Shown in pieces: positions 45,612-54,044 of a stretch of DNA of 64,000 nt. Numbering within the stretch: position 1 is the first letter of the stretch; every line of letters starts with the position of its first letter. This stretch comes from Rhizobiales bacterium YIM 77505 (GTDB lineage: Bacteria > Pseudomonadota > Alphaproteobacteria > Rhizobiales > Beijerinckiaceae), in assembly GCA_000745135.1 (NCBI GenBank), contig JQNH01000001.1:372001-436000 (forward strand). The letters run 5' to 3'. The translations under genes were made by a program, and so were the position numbers. The notes under the pieces were generated by a model. It did not search any database, was not told the DNA's origin, and saw only the letters and a program-made list of their open reading frames with translations.

Positions 45612-45683
45612 GGCTCGCCTCAAGCCCAAGAGCTCGCCTCAAGCCAAGAGCTCGCCTCAAGCCAAGAGCTCGCCTCAAGCCAA
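45612..45683. repeat. 18-bp tandem repeat, four copies
   Basis: The unit GAGCTCGCCTCAAGCCAA occurs at 45630, 45648 and 45666, exactly repeated; a first, slightly variant copy is at 45612. The length is a multiple of three, so the repeat would add residues without breaking a frame, but no supported gene covers it. It lies upstream of the 92-residue minus-strand frame. Confidence 0.85.
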
Positions 45684-45687
45684 GAAA

Positions 45688-45717
45688 GGAGGCCCGGCCT
45701 TGACGGGCCGGGCCTCC
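45688..45717. terminator. Strong GC hairpin next to the tandem repeat
   Basis: A perfect 12-bp stem (GGAGGCCCGGCC and its complement) with loop TTGACG. No T-tract follows on either strand, so termination is uncertain. Confidence 0.45.
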
Positions 45718-45829
45718 CCGGCCCCGCCCCCAGGGTTTACGACCTGCAAGGCGGGTGCGGTCTCAAGAGGTTTCATCCATGTCAGCAACCGGTCAACGCG
45801 GCCTCGTGGCGCGGGTTTCAGCGCGGCCT

Positions 45830-45868
45830 TGAAAGAAAAACCCTCCCCCGCGGCGGCGGAGGAGGGCG
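45830..45868 (-). terminator. Minus-strand rho-independent terminator
   Basis: On the minus strand CCCTCCTCCGCC..GGGGGAGGG is followed by TTTTTCTTTC. It lies 180 bp downstream of the HTH gene that ends at 46047 and would end its transcript. Confidence 0.7.
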
Positions 45869-45927
45869 GAAGTTCTCAGGAGGAAACGACCAAGCTGGCC
45901 TGGTCGCGTCCCAGATTGGGACGGAAA

Positions 45928-45957
45928 GGTTAACGGCGGGTTAACTGGCGGGTTAAC
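45928..45957. promoter_or_regulatory. Triple GGTTAAC cluster (CtrA-like)
   Basis: GGTTAAC occurs at 45928, 45939 and 45951. The first two give TTAA-N7-TTAAC, matching the CtrA consensus exactly; the third is spaced by eight. GTTAAC is self-complementary, so orientation is ambiguous. The nearest gene it could control is the doubtful 92-residue minus-strand frame. Confidence 0.4.
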
Positions 45958-46046
45958 TCTTGCCCGCCGCCAGAGGACCGACCTCCTGACGGCGGCCACA
46001 CAAGAGGAAGACCCGTGATGCCGCCCGCCAGGAAGGGCGGGGGCCT

Positions 46047-46604
46047 CTATCCCGCCTCGCTCGGCCGCGCGCTCCCGGAGGGTTCGGCCGTCCCGGGAAC
46101 ATCGGGGTCGATGCCGAGGACCTCCTGGAAGGCGCGGGCGAGATCCGCATAGACCTCTTCGAGCTCCTCCGGGGTCATGTCCTTCTCCGCCTTCTCCAGC
46201 GTCTGACGCGACGGCGCCGGGCGGGCGCTCGCCTCCAGGCGCTCCAGGCGCTCGAGCACGTCGACGACGGTCTTGAGCGCCGCCGGGTCCGGCTCCTCGG
46301 CGGCCTCGAGAAGGCGGGCATGGACGTCGAGCGCCCGCCACAGGCGGTCGAGCCGCTCCTGCCGGCGCTCGCCCTGCGAGGGGAGGGGCGGCGCTGCCGC
46401 CGCCGGCGTTCGGCCGATGCGGGGCGCCGGCCGAGCGTTCGCCGCCGCCAGCACGTCGGCGCGCACCTCGTGTCCGTAGCGCCACGCGCTCGTCGCCGAC
46501 ACGCCGACCTCGCGCCCGATCTCCTCGAAGGTCAGCGAGGGGTCGCGGGCGAGGGCGAGGATCGCGTTCCGGTCGGCCATAGGCAGGCGGGGGCGGCGGT
46601 TCAT
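46047..46604 (-). CDS. Helix-turn-helix protein of unknown role (185 aa)
   Basis: The first ~50 residues form a homeodomain-like helix-turn-helix: LPMADRNAILALARDPSLTFEEIGREVGVSATSAWRYGHEVRADVL. Residues ~90-140 are a Leu/Arg/Glu coiled coil (RRQERLDRLWRALDVHARLLEAAEE, VVDVLERLERLE) and the end is acidic (MTPEELEEVYADLARAFQEVLGIDPDV). It resembles small terminase-like or regulator proteins in layout, but no phage genes are nearby. The start MNRRPRL at 46604 was chosen because a strong promoter overlaps the 17-codon upstream extension. A palindrome in that promoter suggests self-regulation. Confidence 0.65.
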   Translation of the reverse strand: MNRRPRLPMADRNAILALARDPSLTFEEIGREVGVSATSAWRYGHEVRADVLAAANARPAPRIGRTPAAAAPPLPSQGERRQERLDRLWRALDVHARLLEAAEEPDPAALKTVVDVLERLERLEASARPAPSRQTLEKAEKDMTPEELEEVYADLARAFQEVLGIDPDVPGTAEPSGSARPSEAG

Positions 46605-46652
46605 GGCGGCTTCCTTTCGTGAACGGGCGGAACGTCCGTTTCCTGGCTGATG

Positions 46653-46681
46653 CAAATAATCCTAAATAGGATGATTGTCAA
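46653..46681 (-). promoter_or_regulatory. Promoter with internal operator for the HTH gene
   Basis: On the minus strand the consensus -35 TTGACA (46681-46676) is followed after 17 bp by TATTTG (46658-46653). The spacer holds ATCCTA-TT-TAGGAT, a 6-bp inverted repeat. A protein bound there would block RNA polymerase. The surrounding ~80 bp are AT-rich compared with the rest of the window. Confidence 0.65.
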
Positions 46682-46800
46682 ATCACAACTTTCCGCCGTC
46701 CTCGACCGCTTTCCTCACGGTTCAGGGATCACTCCTTCTTCACAATCCCATCACCGATCATCGTTTGTGGTGATGACCGGCGGGTCTTAAAACGCGGGCC

Positions 46801-47718
46801 ATGGCCAAGGCCTATGCTCCGCCTCTGTCGCCGCCGGCCGGCCGCTTGTCGGCTGCCGATGCGGGCCTTTACGCCGTCCTCGTCTTCGTCTGGGGCACGA
46901 GCTGGATCGCCCTGAAGATGCAGCTCGGCGTGGTGGCCCCGGAGGTCTCGACCCTGTGGCGTTTCGCGCTCGCCGCGGCGCTCATGTGGCTGTGGGCGTG
47001 GGCGCGGGGCGAGCGCCTGCGCCTGTCCGCCGGCGACCATGGGCGCCTTGCGCTCTCCGGCGCGCTCCTCTTCTCCTCGAACTTCGTGCTGTTCATGTAT
47101 GGCGGCCGGCACATCCCCTCCGGCCTCATGGCGGTGGTGTTCTCCCTCGCCTCGATCCTCAACCTGATCCTCAGCGCCGTGCTCCTGCGCCAGAGGATCG
47201 AGGGGCGGGTGGCGGCGGGCGGCCTTCTCGGCTTTGCGGGCGTCGGGCTTCTGTATGCGCCCCAGATCGCCGGCGCGGGCTTCGACGGCAAGGCGCTGGC
47301 CGGCCTTGGCCTGTGCCTTGCGGGCACGCTCTCCTTCTGCCTCGGCAACATGGTCTCGACGGTGATCCAGCGCCGGGGCGTCTCGATGCTGGCGGCGAGC
47401 GCCTGGGGCATGACCTATGGGGTGGCGACGCTGGCGCTCCTCAGCCTCGTCCGGGGACAGGCGTTCATCCTCGAAGGGACGCCGGCCTATCTCGGCTCTC
47501 TCGTCTATCTTGCCACCTTCTCCTCGGTGATCGCCTTCGCCTGCTACCTGACGCTTCTGCGCCGCATCGGCGCGGCCCGGGCCGGCTATGCCACCGTGCT
47601 CTTCCCGCTCGTGGCGCTCACCATCTCGACCCTCTTCGAGGGCTATGCCTGGACTTGGCCCGCGCTCCTGGGCGCCGCCCTGGCCATCGCGGGCAACGTG
47701 CTGGTGCTGCGGCGATAG
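46801..47718 (+). CDS. DMT-superfamily (EamA) transporter
   Basis: A 305-residue inner-membrane protein with ten hydrophobic helices arranged as two EamA repeats (VLVFVWGTSWIALKMQLG...LWRFALAAALM and GLCLAGTLSFCLGNMVSTVIQRRG...FSSVIAFACYL). The W-G-(S/T)-S-(F/W) near the N terminus and R-F in the second helix are typical of RhaT/EamA drug/metabolite exporters. The substrate is unknown; relatives export amino acids or toxic metabolites. It starts ~200 bp from the HTH gene, divergently, so that regulator could affect it. Confidence 0.92.
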   Translation: MAKAYAPPLSPPAGRLSAADAGLYAVLVFVWGTSWIALKMQLGVVAPEVSTLWRFALAAALMWLWAWARGERLRLSAGDHGRLALSGALLFSSNFVLFMYGGRHIPSGLMAVVFSLASILNLILSAVLLRQRIEGRVAAGGLLGFAGVGLLYAPQIAGAGFDGKALAGLGLCLAGTLSFCLGNMVSTVIQRRGVSMLAASAWGMTYGVATLALLSLVRGQAFILEGTPAYLGSLVYLATFSSVIAFACYLTLLRRIGAARAGYATVLFPLVALTISTLFEGYAWTWPALLGAALAIAGNVLVLRR

Positions 47719-47754
47719 GGCAGCCGCCGGAGCCTGCGCCGGAGGGCTAAGACC

Positions 47755-47767
47755 GGGGGGGGGGGGG
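47755..47767. other. Run of 13 G
   Basis: A homopolymer of 13 G's in the gap between the transporter and the LysR gene. Such runs are prone to length errors in assembly and to slippage in vivo; no gene is affected. Confidence 0.9.
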
Positions 47768-47799
47768 CGCCTGAACCACGATGATAAAGTTCGCACCTG

Positions 47800-47862
47800 A
47801 ACCTCTCCCGCCCTGGACTGCGTTCCGCGCTCCGCGCTTCACGCATCCGGGAAAGGGCAGCG
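47800..47862. repeat. Dispersed intergenic repeat, partial inverted copy 3
   Basis: Read on the minus strand, TTTCCCGGATGCGTGAAGCG and CGCGGAACGCAGTCC match the first third of the repeat at 32960. The preceding GGTTCAGGTGCGAAC also resembles a phrase near 28470. Confidence 0.6.
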
Positions 47863-47866
47863 GGGG

Positions 47867-48763
47867 CTACTCGGCCGCCTCGACCAACGCCGCCGTGCGC
47901 CCGGCGCCGAGATTGTCGAGGCTCTGCCGGATCTGGAAGGCGAGGGCGTCGGCGAGGGGGTTCGGCTCGCGGCGATTGCGCACGAGGCCGATCTTGCAGG
48001 AGGGCAGGGCCGGGAAGCCGTCGGAGGGGCCGAGGACCCGCATGCCGGAGCGGATCGCGCTCTCCGGCAGCACCGACACGGCCAGCCCCGCCGTCACCGC
48101 CGCTCCGACCGCAGTCGAATGCCAGCTCACGAACAGGATGCGGAAGGGGCGGCCGGCCCGCTCCAGCGCCTCGCAGGCCGATTGCCGCCAGTCGCAGGTG
48201 GGCCGCCCGAGCGCCAGGGGCACCGGGCTTTCCTCATGGACCGCGTGGCGCGCCGAGGTCACCCACAGGAGCTGCTCGACGCGCACGATCTCGGAGGGGC
48301 CGCGGCGGTCCACATGGGTGATGATCGCAAGGTCGAGGTCGCCGTTCTGGATGCGGTCGAGCAGGTTCGGCGTCGGCTCGCACACCACCGTGCATTCGGC
48401 GCGGGGGTTGGCGCGGGAGAAACGAGCAAGGATCTCAGGCAGATAGCGGTCGGCGTAATCGTCCGGCAGGCCGAGGCGCACCCGGCCGGCAAGGTCCTCC
48501 TCGTTGAAGGAGGCGACGCATTCCGCATTGAGCTGCACGATGCGCCGGGCATAGTCGAGCAGGCGCTCGCCGTCCTCGGAGAGCCGCGAGGCACGCCCGT
48601 CGCGGGCAAAGAGCGGCCGGCCGACCCTCTCCTCGAGGCGCTTCATCTGCATCGACACCGCCGACTGGGTCTTGTGCACCTGCTCCGCCGCACGGGTGAA
48701 GGAGCCGGTGTCGGCAATGGCGACGAAGGTGCGGAGCTGCTCGATGTCGAGGAGATGGGGCAC
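47867..48763 (-). CDS. LysR-family transcriptional regulator
   Basis: A 298-residue LysR protein: N-terminal winged HTH (LDIEQLRTFVAIADTGSFTRAAEQVHKTQSAVSMQMKRLEERVGRPLFAR) and a C-terminal effector-binding domain with RVRLGLPDDYADRYLPEILARF and the second lobe around FRILFVSWHSTAVGAAVTAGLAVSVLP. It is divergent from a DUF1127 gene with 152 bp between starts, a pairing found widely in Hyphomicrobiales, and LysR proteins usually control the divergent gene. The ligand is unknown. Confidence 0.94.
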   Translation of the reverse strand: MPHLLDIEQLRTFVAIADTGSFTRAAEQVHKTQSAVSMQMKRLEERVGRPLFARDGRASRLSEDGERLLDYARRIVQLNAECVASFNEEDLAGRVRLGLPDDYADRYLPEILARFSRANPRAECTVVCEPTPNLLDRIQNGDLDLAIITHVDRRGPSEIVRVEQLLWVTSARHAVHEESPVPLALGRPTCDWRQSACEALERAGRPFRILFVSWHSTAVGAAVTAGLAVSVLPESAIRSGMRVLGPSDGFPALPSCKIGLVRNRREPNPLADALAFQIRQSLDNLGAGRTAALVEAAE

Positions 48764-48915
48764 GGCCGGCGTCCGTCATCAATTGTAATGATCCGTCATA
48801 TCTCGATCATTCGCTTTTGTCATGCCTCAGGCCGTGCCAGTCTCTTCCCGCCCCAAGCCGGGCAGGTTGCCTCGCGCGAATCGCGCCACCGGCCGGCATC
48901 ATACAGGAGTTCGCC

Positions 48916-49215
48916 ATGTCTGGGAAGATCTTCTCAAACGTCTCGATCGTCCCGGGACATTCGCTCCGCCGCGGCCTCGCCTGCGTGGTTGAAGGGGCGA
49001 TCGAGCTCGCCATTGCCCTGCGGAACCGCCGCGAGGTGGCGCGCCTTGCCGAACTGGACGACCGCATGCTGAAGGATATCGGCCTCGTCCGCAGCGACGT
49101 CGCCGGCGCGCTCGCCGAGCCCTATCACGTGGATCCCTCGGCAGTGCTGTGGGTTCGACGGGTGGAGCGCCGCCATGGATCTTGCCCGGCTCGGGTGAGC
49201 AGCCCCAGCCCGTGA
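48916..49215 (+). CDS. DUF1127 family protein (99 aa)
   Basis: The DUF1127 (YjiS-like) motif lies at residues ~38-66: NRREVARLAELDDRMLKDIGLVRSDV, an Arg-rich helix pair that in small relatives binds RNA and affects phosphate and carbon metabolism. The gene has an excellent ribosome site (GGAGTTCGCC) before ATG 48916. The ~30 residues after the domain are basic and less typical. It is most likely controlled by the divergent LysR gene. Confidence 0.88.
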   Translation: MSGKIFSNVSIVPGHSLRRGLACVVEGAIELAIALRNRREVARLAELDDRMLKDIGLVRSDVAGALAEPYHVDPSAVLWVRRVERRHGSCPARVSSPSP

Positions 49216-49245
49216 CGACGGCCGGTGAGCAAAGCTCCGCGACCG

Positions 49246-50037
49246 CTATCGACGGCCGGGGCTTGCTCCCCAGACCTGATCGAAGATGTTCTGGAGGGTG
49301 GCCAGGTACTGTTCGACGTACTGCTCCTGGGCCTGACGGCCGGTCGCCAGGGCCTGTTCCCAGCCGGCCGCCGCCGCCTTTTTTTCCGGTTCCGCCGGGG
49401 GCGGCGCGGACTTCCCCGCGGCCTCGGGCGCTTGGCCCGTCATGGCGCGCAGCATCTCGGCCCAGGCCTCAGCTGCTGCCGCCATCGAAGGTTCCTGCTG
49501 CGGGCTCTTGCGGTCCGCGGCGCCGGGCGTGCCCGGAGCGATCATGCGCTGCATCATCTCGGCCCAGGCCGCATAAGGTCCTTCGGGCCGGCTGCCCGGC
49601 GCCTGGCCTTGCGCCGCTCCGGGGAAGAAGCCTGAAGCCTGCTCCGCCGCCCCTTTCATCATCGCGGCGGCGATCACCGGCATGATCTGCTGGAGAGCCT
49701 GGGCGCTGACCCCGCTCCAGGCGGCCGCGGCATCGGCAATCCGGCGGCTGAGGTCCGGGCCGCCGAAGATCTGCGCCAGCGCCTGCGCTCCCTGCTGCTG
49801 CGCCTGCGCCAGCGCCTGCACCGGATCGTCGAAGGTTTGCGGCTGCGGAGCGGCCCAGCTCTTCCACAAGGTGGCGAGAGTTGCCGGGTTCGTCGCCTGC
49901 CGCTGCAGCCCCATGAGGAAGGCCGGAGTCAGCGCGGCCACCGCCCGCATCATCTCCTCCTGGGACAGGCCGAACTGACGGGCCCAGGGCTCGAGCCCCG
50001 CTGCGCCGCCGCGCAAGAAATCCAGCGGATTGAACAC
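49246..50037 (-). CDS. DUF937-like, Ala/Gln-rich protein
   Basis: A 263-residue protein. The first ~130 residues (FNPLDFLRGGAAGLEPWARQFGLSQEEMMRAVAALTPAFLMGLQRQ, then QALQQIMPVIAAAMMKG) resemble DUF937, whose hallmark is an L-S-x-x-x-x-x-x-V-x-x-x-x-P-x-L/F-L-x-G-L pattern. The remainder is low-complexity Ala/Pro/Gln, with AWAEMMQRM and AWAEMLRAM as an internal repeat and a helical end. The GTG at 50037 has AGGGGACC upstream and removes 17 basic residues found if an ATG at 50088 is used. Such proteins are sometimes linked to polyhydroxyalkanoate granules; no direct evidence here. Confidence 0.7.
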   Translation of the reverse strand: MFNPLDFLRGGAAGLEPWARQFGLSQEEMMRAVAALTPAFLMGLQRQATNPATLATLWKSWAAPQPQTFDDPVQALAQAQQQGAQALAQIFGGPDLSRRIADAAAAWSGVSAQALQQIMPVIAAAMMKGAAEQASGFFPGAAQGQAPGSRPEGPYAAWAEMMQRMIAPGTPGAADRKSPQQEPSMAAAAEAWAEMLRAMTGQAPEAAGKSAPPPAEPEKKAAAAGWEQALATGRQAQEQYVEQYLATLQNIFDQVWGASPGRR

Positions 50038-50120
50038 GCTCGAAGGTCCCCTGTTTCGACCGAACCACCCTAAACGATGCCGACGCAAGGATAAATGACG
50101 AGCTTCGTCTTGGGTCCGCC

Positions 50121-51968
50121 TCAGGGCGCGGCGAACTCGTCCTCCCCGATGATGTCCCGGGTTTCGCGGCTCAAGCCATGCGGCTTGAGCTTCGGTGCAA
50201 CGAGCGGCTCAGGTTCGAGGCGCGTGCCGTGGAGGAGATCGGCCCCGCCCATGATGCCCTCGCTCTTCTGCATGACGAGACGGGCGATGTCCCGACGCCG
50301 CACATCGGCGGTGACGGCGGCCGCCGCGGCCGGCTCGACGCCGAGCTCCTCGAGCGTCGCCTGGCCGAAGCTCAGGGCCGATTCGAAGGTCTCGCGGACC
50401 TGCACGTCCACCTGCAGCCGCATGAGATCGATGGCGTGAATGCGGTCATAGGCCCGCACGACGGTTCTCACTTGCGGGAACTCGTGATGCACGAGCTCCA
50501 CGATCCTCAGCGCCGCCTCCCGGTCATCCACGCAGACGCAGACCACCTTCATGCGCGCGATCCCGGCCGCACGCAGCACGTCGAGACGGGTGCCGTCCCC
50601 GTAATACACCCGGAACCCGAACCGTGCCGCGCTTCTGATCCTGTCCACATTGCGGTCGATCACGGTGACCGTCACCCCTTGGGCAAGGAGGACCTGATTG
50701 ACCACCTGTCCAAAGCGCCCAAATCCGATCACCAGGGCGCGCCCGTCGCTGTCTTCGAAGCCCTCGGGCTCCGGTTCGGCCTCCGCCCGCTGGGTCTTCT
50801 CGAGGGCAAGGTCGAAGGCCTTGGCCGTGAGCGGCGCCAAGACCATGGTGAGGGCAGCCAGGGCCGTGCAGAGCTGCGTCGTGGAGGCGGCGAGAAGGCC
50901 GAGATGCGTCGCCTCGGGCAGGAGCACGAAGGCAAACTCGCCGGCCGTGGCGAGCAGCGCCGCGCCGCGCAGCGCGTCGCGCCAGGGCGAGCCGAAGGAG
51001 CGCAGGAGCAGCCCGGTGAGGGCGATCTTGGCGAACACGACGCCCAAGGTCGCGGCAAGAAGCCCGGGCCAATGGGCGCGCACGAGGGTGGCGTCGATCG
51101 ACATGCCGACGCTCATGAAGAAGAGCCCCAAAAGAATGCCGCGGAATGGCTCCACATCCGCCTCGAGCTGGTGACGGAAGTCCGACTCGGCGAGGAGAAC
51201 GCCGGCGAGGAATGCGCCCATGGCCATGGACAGCCCCACCTTGTCCATGAGCAAGGCCGCACCGAGCACCACGAGGAGCGCCGATGCGGTCATGACCTCG
51301 CGCGCCCCGCTTGCGGCGAGGAGGCGGAAGAAGGGGTTCAGCCCATAGCGGCCCACCAGCACCACGGCGCCAAGGGCGGCCACCGCCCGTCCCGCGCCGA
51401 CGAGCGCATCGAGAGAGGCGTCCGCCTCCGAAACGGCCCCGGCGGTGGCCAGCAGCGGCAGCATGGCGAGCACGGGGGCGATCGAGATGTCCTGGAACAA
51501 GAGGATCGCGAAGGATCGCTGCCCGTAGGCCGCCTGCAGCTCGCCGCGTTCCTCGAGGATTTGCAGGGCGATCGCCGTCGCGGAGAGCGCAAGCGCGATC
51601 CCGACCACCGTGCCTGCCTGCGGGGTGAGCCCCAGCGCCACCGCGGCCGCTCCGAAAACGGCGGCTGTGGCCGCAAGCTGCGCGAAGCCGAGGCCGAAGA
51701 TGTCCCGCCGCATGGACAGAAGCCGGGACACCTTGAGCTCCAGCCCCACGATGAAGAGGAGGAGCACGACGCCAAGCTCTGCGACGCCGAGCACCGTCTC
51801 GGTTTCGGCGATGAGCGACAGCCCGGACGGTCCGATGACGACCCCGGCGGCAAGATAGCCGAGGACGGCGCTCTGACCCATGGCGCGAAAGAGCGGGACG
51901 GCCACCACCGCCGCGGCGCAGAAGGTGAGAACGGGCGGAAGGAAGCTCGTGTGCGAGGCATCGGCCAT
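50121..51968 (-). CDS. CPA2-family cation:proton antiporter with TrkA-N domain
   Basis: A 615-residue membrane protein with about 12 helices of the Na+/H+ exchanger type (PVLTFCAAAVVAVPLFR at the start; the inner core has MDKVGLSMAMGAFLAGVLLAES), then a cytoplasmic Rossmann RCK/TrkA-N domain (ALVIGFGRFGQVVNQVLLAQGVTVTVIDRN, about 415-530) that binds nucleotide and regulates flux. This is the KefB/KefC/YbaL layout; it probably exports K+ or Na+ in exchange for H+ during electrophile or pH stress. The extra C-terminal ~50 residues hold a charged tail. It is divergent from ispH. Confidence 0.93.
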   Translation of the reverse strand: MADASHTSFLPPVLTFCAAAVVAVPLFRAMGQSAVLGYLAAGVVIGPSGLSLIAETETVLGVAELGVVLLLFIVGLELKVSRLLSMRRDIFGLGFAQLAATAAVFGAAAVALGLTPQAGTVVGIALALSATAIALQILEERGELQAAYGQRSFAILLFQDISIAPVLAMLPLLATAGAVSEADASLDALVGAGRAVAALGAVVLVGRYGLNPFFRLLAASGAREVMTASALLVVLGAALLMDKVGLSMAMGAFLAGVLLAESDFRHQLEADVEPFRGILLGLFFMSVGMSIDATLVRAHWPGLLAATLGVVFAKIALTGLLLRSFGSPWRDALRGAALLATAGEFAFVLLPEATHLGLLAASTTQLCTALAALTMVLAPLTAKAFDLALEKTQRAEAEPEPEGFEDSDGRALVIGFGRFGQVVNQVLLAQGVTVTVIDRNVDRIRSAARFGFRVYYGDGTRLDVLRAAGIARMKVVCVCVDDREAALRIVELVHHEFPQVRTVVRAYDRIHAIDLMRLQVDVQVRETFESALSFGQATLEELGVEPAAAAAVTADVRRRDIARLVMQKSEGIMGGADLLHGTRLEPEPLVAPKLKPHGLSRETRDIIGEDEFAAP

Positions 51969-52111
51969 CAGGGGCGTCCGGCTGGGAGGGGCTTTGCGGC
52001 GGGCAAGAACCCTTAGCGCGCCGCGCGCCCTGGCGGGAGCCGGTCTGGTGCCGGACGGTCATCGCCCGCCGCGCTTGACAGGGCCCCAAGCGCTCTCGCA
52101 CATGGCTTGCG

Positions 52112-53074
52112 ATGAGCTCGAAGCCCCCTCTCGACATTCTGCTGTGCGCCCCGCGGGGCTTCTGCGCCGGGGTGGTCCGGGCCGTGGACGCGGTCGAGCG
52201 GGCGCTCGCGCTCTACGGGCCGCCGGTCTATGTCCGGCACGAGATCGTGCACAACAAATACGTCGTCGAGGACCTGCGCCGGAAGGGGGCCGTCTTCGTG
52301 CGCGAGCTCGACGAGGTGCCGGACGGGGTTGCGCCGGTCATCTTTTCTGCTCACGGGGTGCCGAAGTCCGTCCCGGCCGCGGCCGCCGAGCGCGGCCTCT
52401 TTGCCATCGACGCCACCTGTCCGCTCGTCACGAAGGTCCATCGCGAGGCGCAGATCCACCACAAGCGCGGGCGCCACGTCATTCTCATCGGCCATGCGCG
52501 CCATCCCGAGGTGGAGGGCACCCTGGGCCAGCTCCCGCCGGGCGCCATCACCTTGATCGAGAGCTTGGCGGATGTGGAGCGGCTTGTTCCGGCGGACCCC
52601 GACAACCTCGCTTACGTGACCCAGACGACCCTTTCGGTGGACGACACGCGCGAGATCGTCGATGCGCTCCGGGCGCGCTTCCCGGCCATCGTGGGCCCCC
52701 ACAAGGAAGACATCTGCTACGCCACCACCAACCGCCAGGAGGCCGTGAAGCGGGTGGCGCCGATCGTGGACGCGCTCCTGGTGGTGGGCTCCCCGAACTC
52801 GTCCAATTCGCAGCGCCTGCGCGAGGTGGCCGAGCGCGCCGGCTGCCCAGCCACGGCGCTCGTCCTGCGGGCGCAGGACATCGACTGGTCGCGTTTCGGC
52901 AACATCCGCCGCCTTGGCCTCACGGCCGGCGCCTCCGCGCCGGAGACGCTGGTCGAGGAGATCATCGACGGCTTTGCCGAGCGCTACGCCGTGACCGTCG
53001 AGACCGTGTCGACGGCCACGGAAAACGTGTTCTTCCCGCTGCCGCGCGAGCTGCGGGGCGAGGCCGCGGAGTAG
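52112..53074 (+). CDS. ispH: 4-hydroxy-3-methylbut-2-enyl diphosphate reductase
   Basis: IspH performs the last step of the MEP isoprenoid pathway, giving IPP and DMAPP, using a [4Fe-4S] cluster. The 320-residue protein carries the three cluster cysteines, Cys18 (PRGFCAG), Cys103 (DATCPLV) and Cys202 (DICYAT), and the substrate-site motifs [16 protein letters not shown] and [11 protein letters not shown]. The gene starts an operon with thrB (4-bp gap) and rnhA (4-bp overlap), an order conserved in alphaproteobacteria. Confidence 0.97.
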   Translation: MSSKPPLDILLCAPRGFCAGVVRAVDAVERALALYGPPVYVRHEIVHNKYVVEDLRRKGAVFVRELDEVPDGVAPVIFSAHGVPKSVPAAAAERGLFAIDATCPLVTKVHREAQIHHKRGRHVILIGHARHPEVEGTLGQLPPGAITLIESLADVERLVPADPDNLAYVTQTTLSVDDTREIVDALRARFPAIVGPHKEDICYATTNRQEAVKRVAPIVDALLVVGSPNSSNSQRLREVAERAGCPATALVLRAQDIDWSRFGNIRRLGLTAGASAPETLVEEIIDGFAERYAVTVETVSTATENVFFPLPRELRGEAAE

Positions 53075-53078
53075 GGTC

Positions 53079-54044
53079 TTGGCCGTCTACACCGAGGTTT
53101 CCGACGAGGAGCTCGAAGCGTTTCTTTCGGCCTATGATCTCGGCCAGGTGCTGGCCTGCAAGGGCATCGCCGAGGGGGTCGAGAACTCGAACTATTTCCT
53201 CCAGACCACGGCCGGCGCCTTCATCCTCACCCTCTACGAGAAGCGCGTGAGGGAGGAGGATCTCCCCTTCTTCCTGGGCCTGATGGAGCATCTGTCCGCC
53301 CGCGGCCTGACCTGTCCTCAGCCGGTGCGCAATCGCGCCGGCCACGCCCTTGGCCGGCTCGCCGGCCGGCCGGCGGCGATCGTGACCTTCCTCACCGGCG
53401 TCTCCGTGCGGCGGCCGAACGCCAGGCATTGCCACGCGGTCGGGCGGGCGCTGGCGCAACTCCACGAGGCGGGCGCCGATTTCGGCATGAGGCGCGCCAA
53501 CGGGCTCTCGCTGCAGAGCTGGCGGCCGCTCTTCGCCCAGGCCGAGGCCGCGGCGGACCAGGTGGCGCCGGGCCTCGCGGAACGCACGCGCCGCGAACTC
53601 GCCTATCTCGAAGCCCGCTGGCCCGAAGGCCTGCCCATCGGCGTCATTCATGCCGACCTCTTCACCGATAACGTTTTCTTCATCGGCGAGGAGGTGTCCG
53701 GCCTCATCGACTTCTACTTCGCCTGCACCGATCTCCTGGCCTATGACCTCGCTATATGCCTCAACGCCTGGTGCTTCGAGCCGGACGGCTCGTTCAACCT
53801 CACCAAGGGGCGGGCGATGATCGTAGGTTACGAGCGCATTCGTCCTTTGAATGATGCGGAGGCAGAAGTGCTTCCGATCCTTTGCCGCGGCTCCGCCCTG
53901 CGCTTCATGCTCACGCGCCTTGTCGATTGGCTCAATGTTCCGCCGGGGGCACTCGTGAAGCCGAAGGACCCGCTTGAATACGACCGCAAGCTCGCTTTCC
54001 ACCGGCATGTCCGCAACGCGGCCGAATACGGCCTCGAGCGATGA
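53079..54044 (+). CDS. thrB: Homoserine kinase (APH-fold, type II)
   Basis: ThrB phosphorylates homoserine for threonine synthesis. The 321-residue protein is of the aminoglycoside-phosphotransferase-fold type used by alphaproteobacteria, not the GHMP type of E. coli: [29 protein letters not shown] (nucleotide loop and Lys), [13 protein letters not shown] (the catalytic H-x-D-L/x-x-x-N loop) and [19 protein letters not shown] (the D-x-x metal site). The start is a TTG at 53079, supported by the family N terminus [11 protein letters not shown] and the GAGTAGGG just upstream. The stop overlaps the rnhA start. Confidence 0.94.
   Translation: MAVYTEVSDEELEAFLSAYDLGQVLACKGIAEGVENSNYFLQTTAGAFILTLYEKRVREEDLPFFLGLMEHLSARGLTCPQPVRNRAGHALGRLAGRPAAIVTFLTGVSVRRPNARHCHAVGRALAQLHEAGADFGMRRANGLSLQSWRPLFAQAEAAADQVAPGLAERTRRELAYLEARWPEGLPIGVIHADLFTDNVFFIGEEVSGLIDFYFACTDLLAYDLAICLNAWCFEPDGSFNLTKGRAMIVGYERIRPLNDAEAEVLPILCRGSALRFMLTRLVDWLNVPPGALVKPKDPLEYDRKLAFHRHVRNAAEYGLER

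Larger units (their letters stand above)
45181..46046. other. Sparse, low-complexity region
   Basis: 866 bp with one weak gene candidate (45290-45568), an 18-bp tandem repeat, two hairpins and a TTAA cluster, listed separately. Several overlapping frames are open here, but their translations are Arg/Pro/Ala-rich and read as composition artefacts. Confidence 0.5.

Noticed and set aside
45793-46485. 230-codon minus-strand frame opposite or beside the HTH gene
   Set aside because: Arg/Gly/Ala-rich shadow in another frame of the same strand; no motif.
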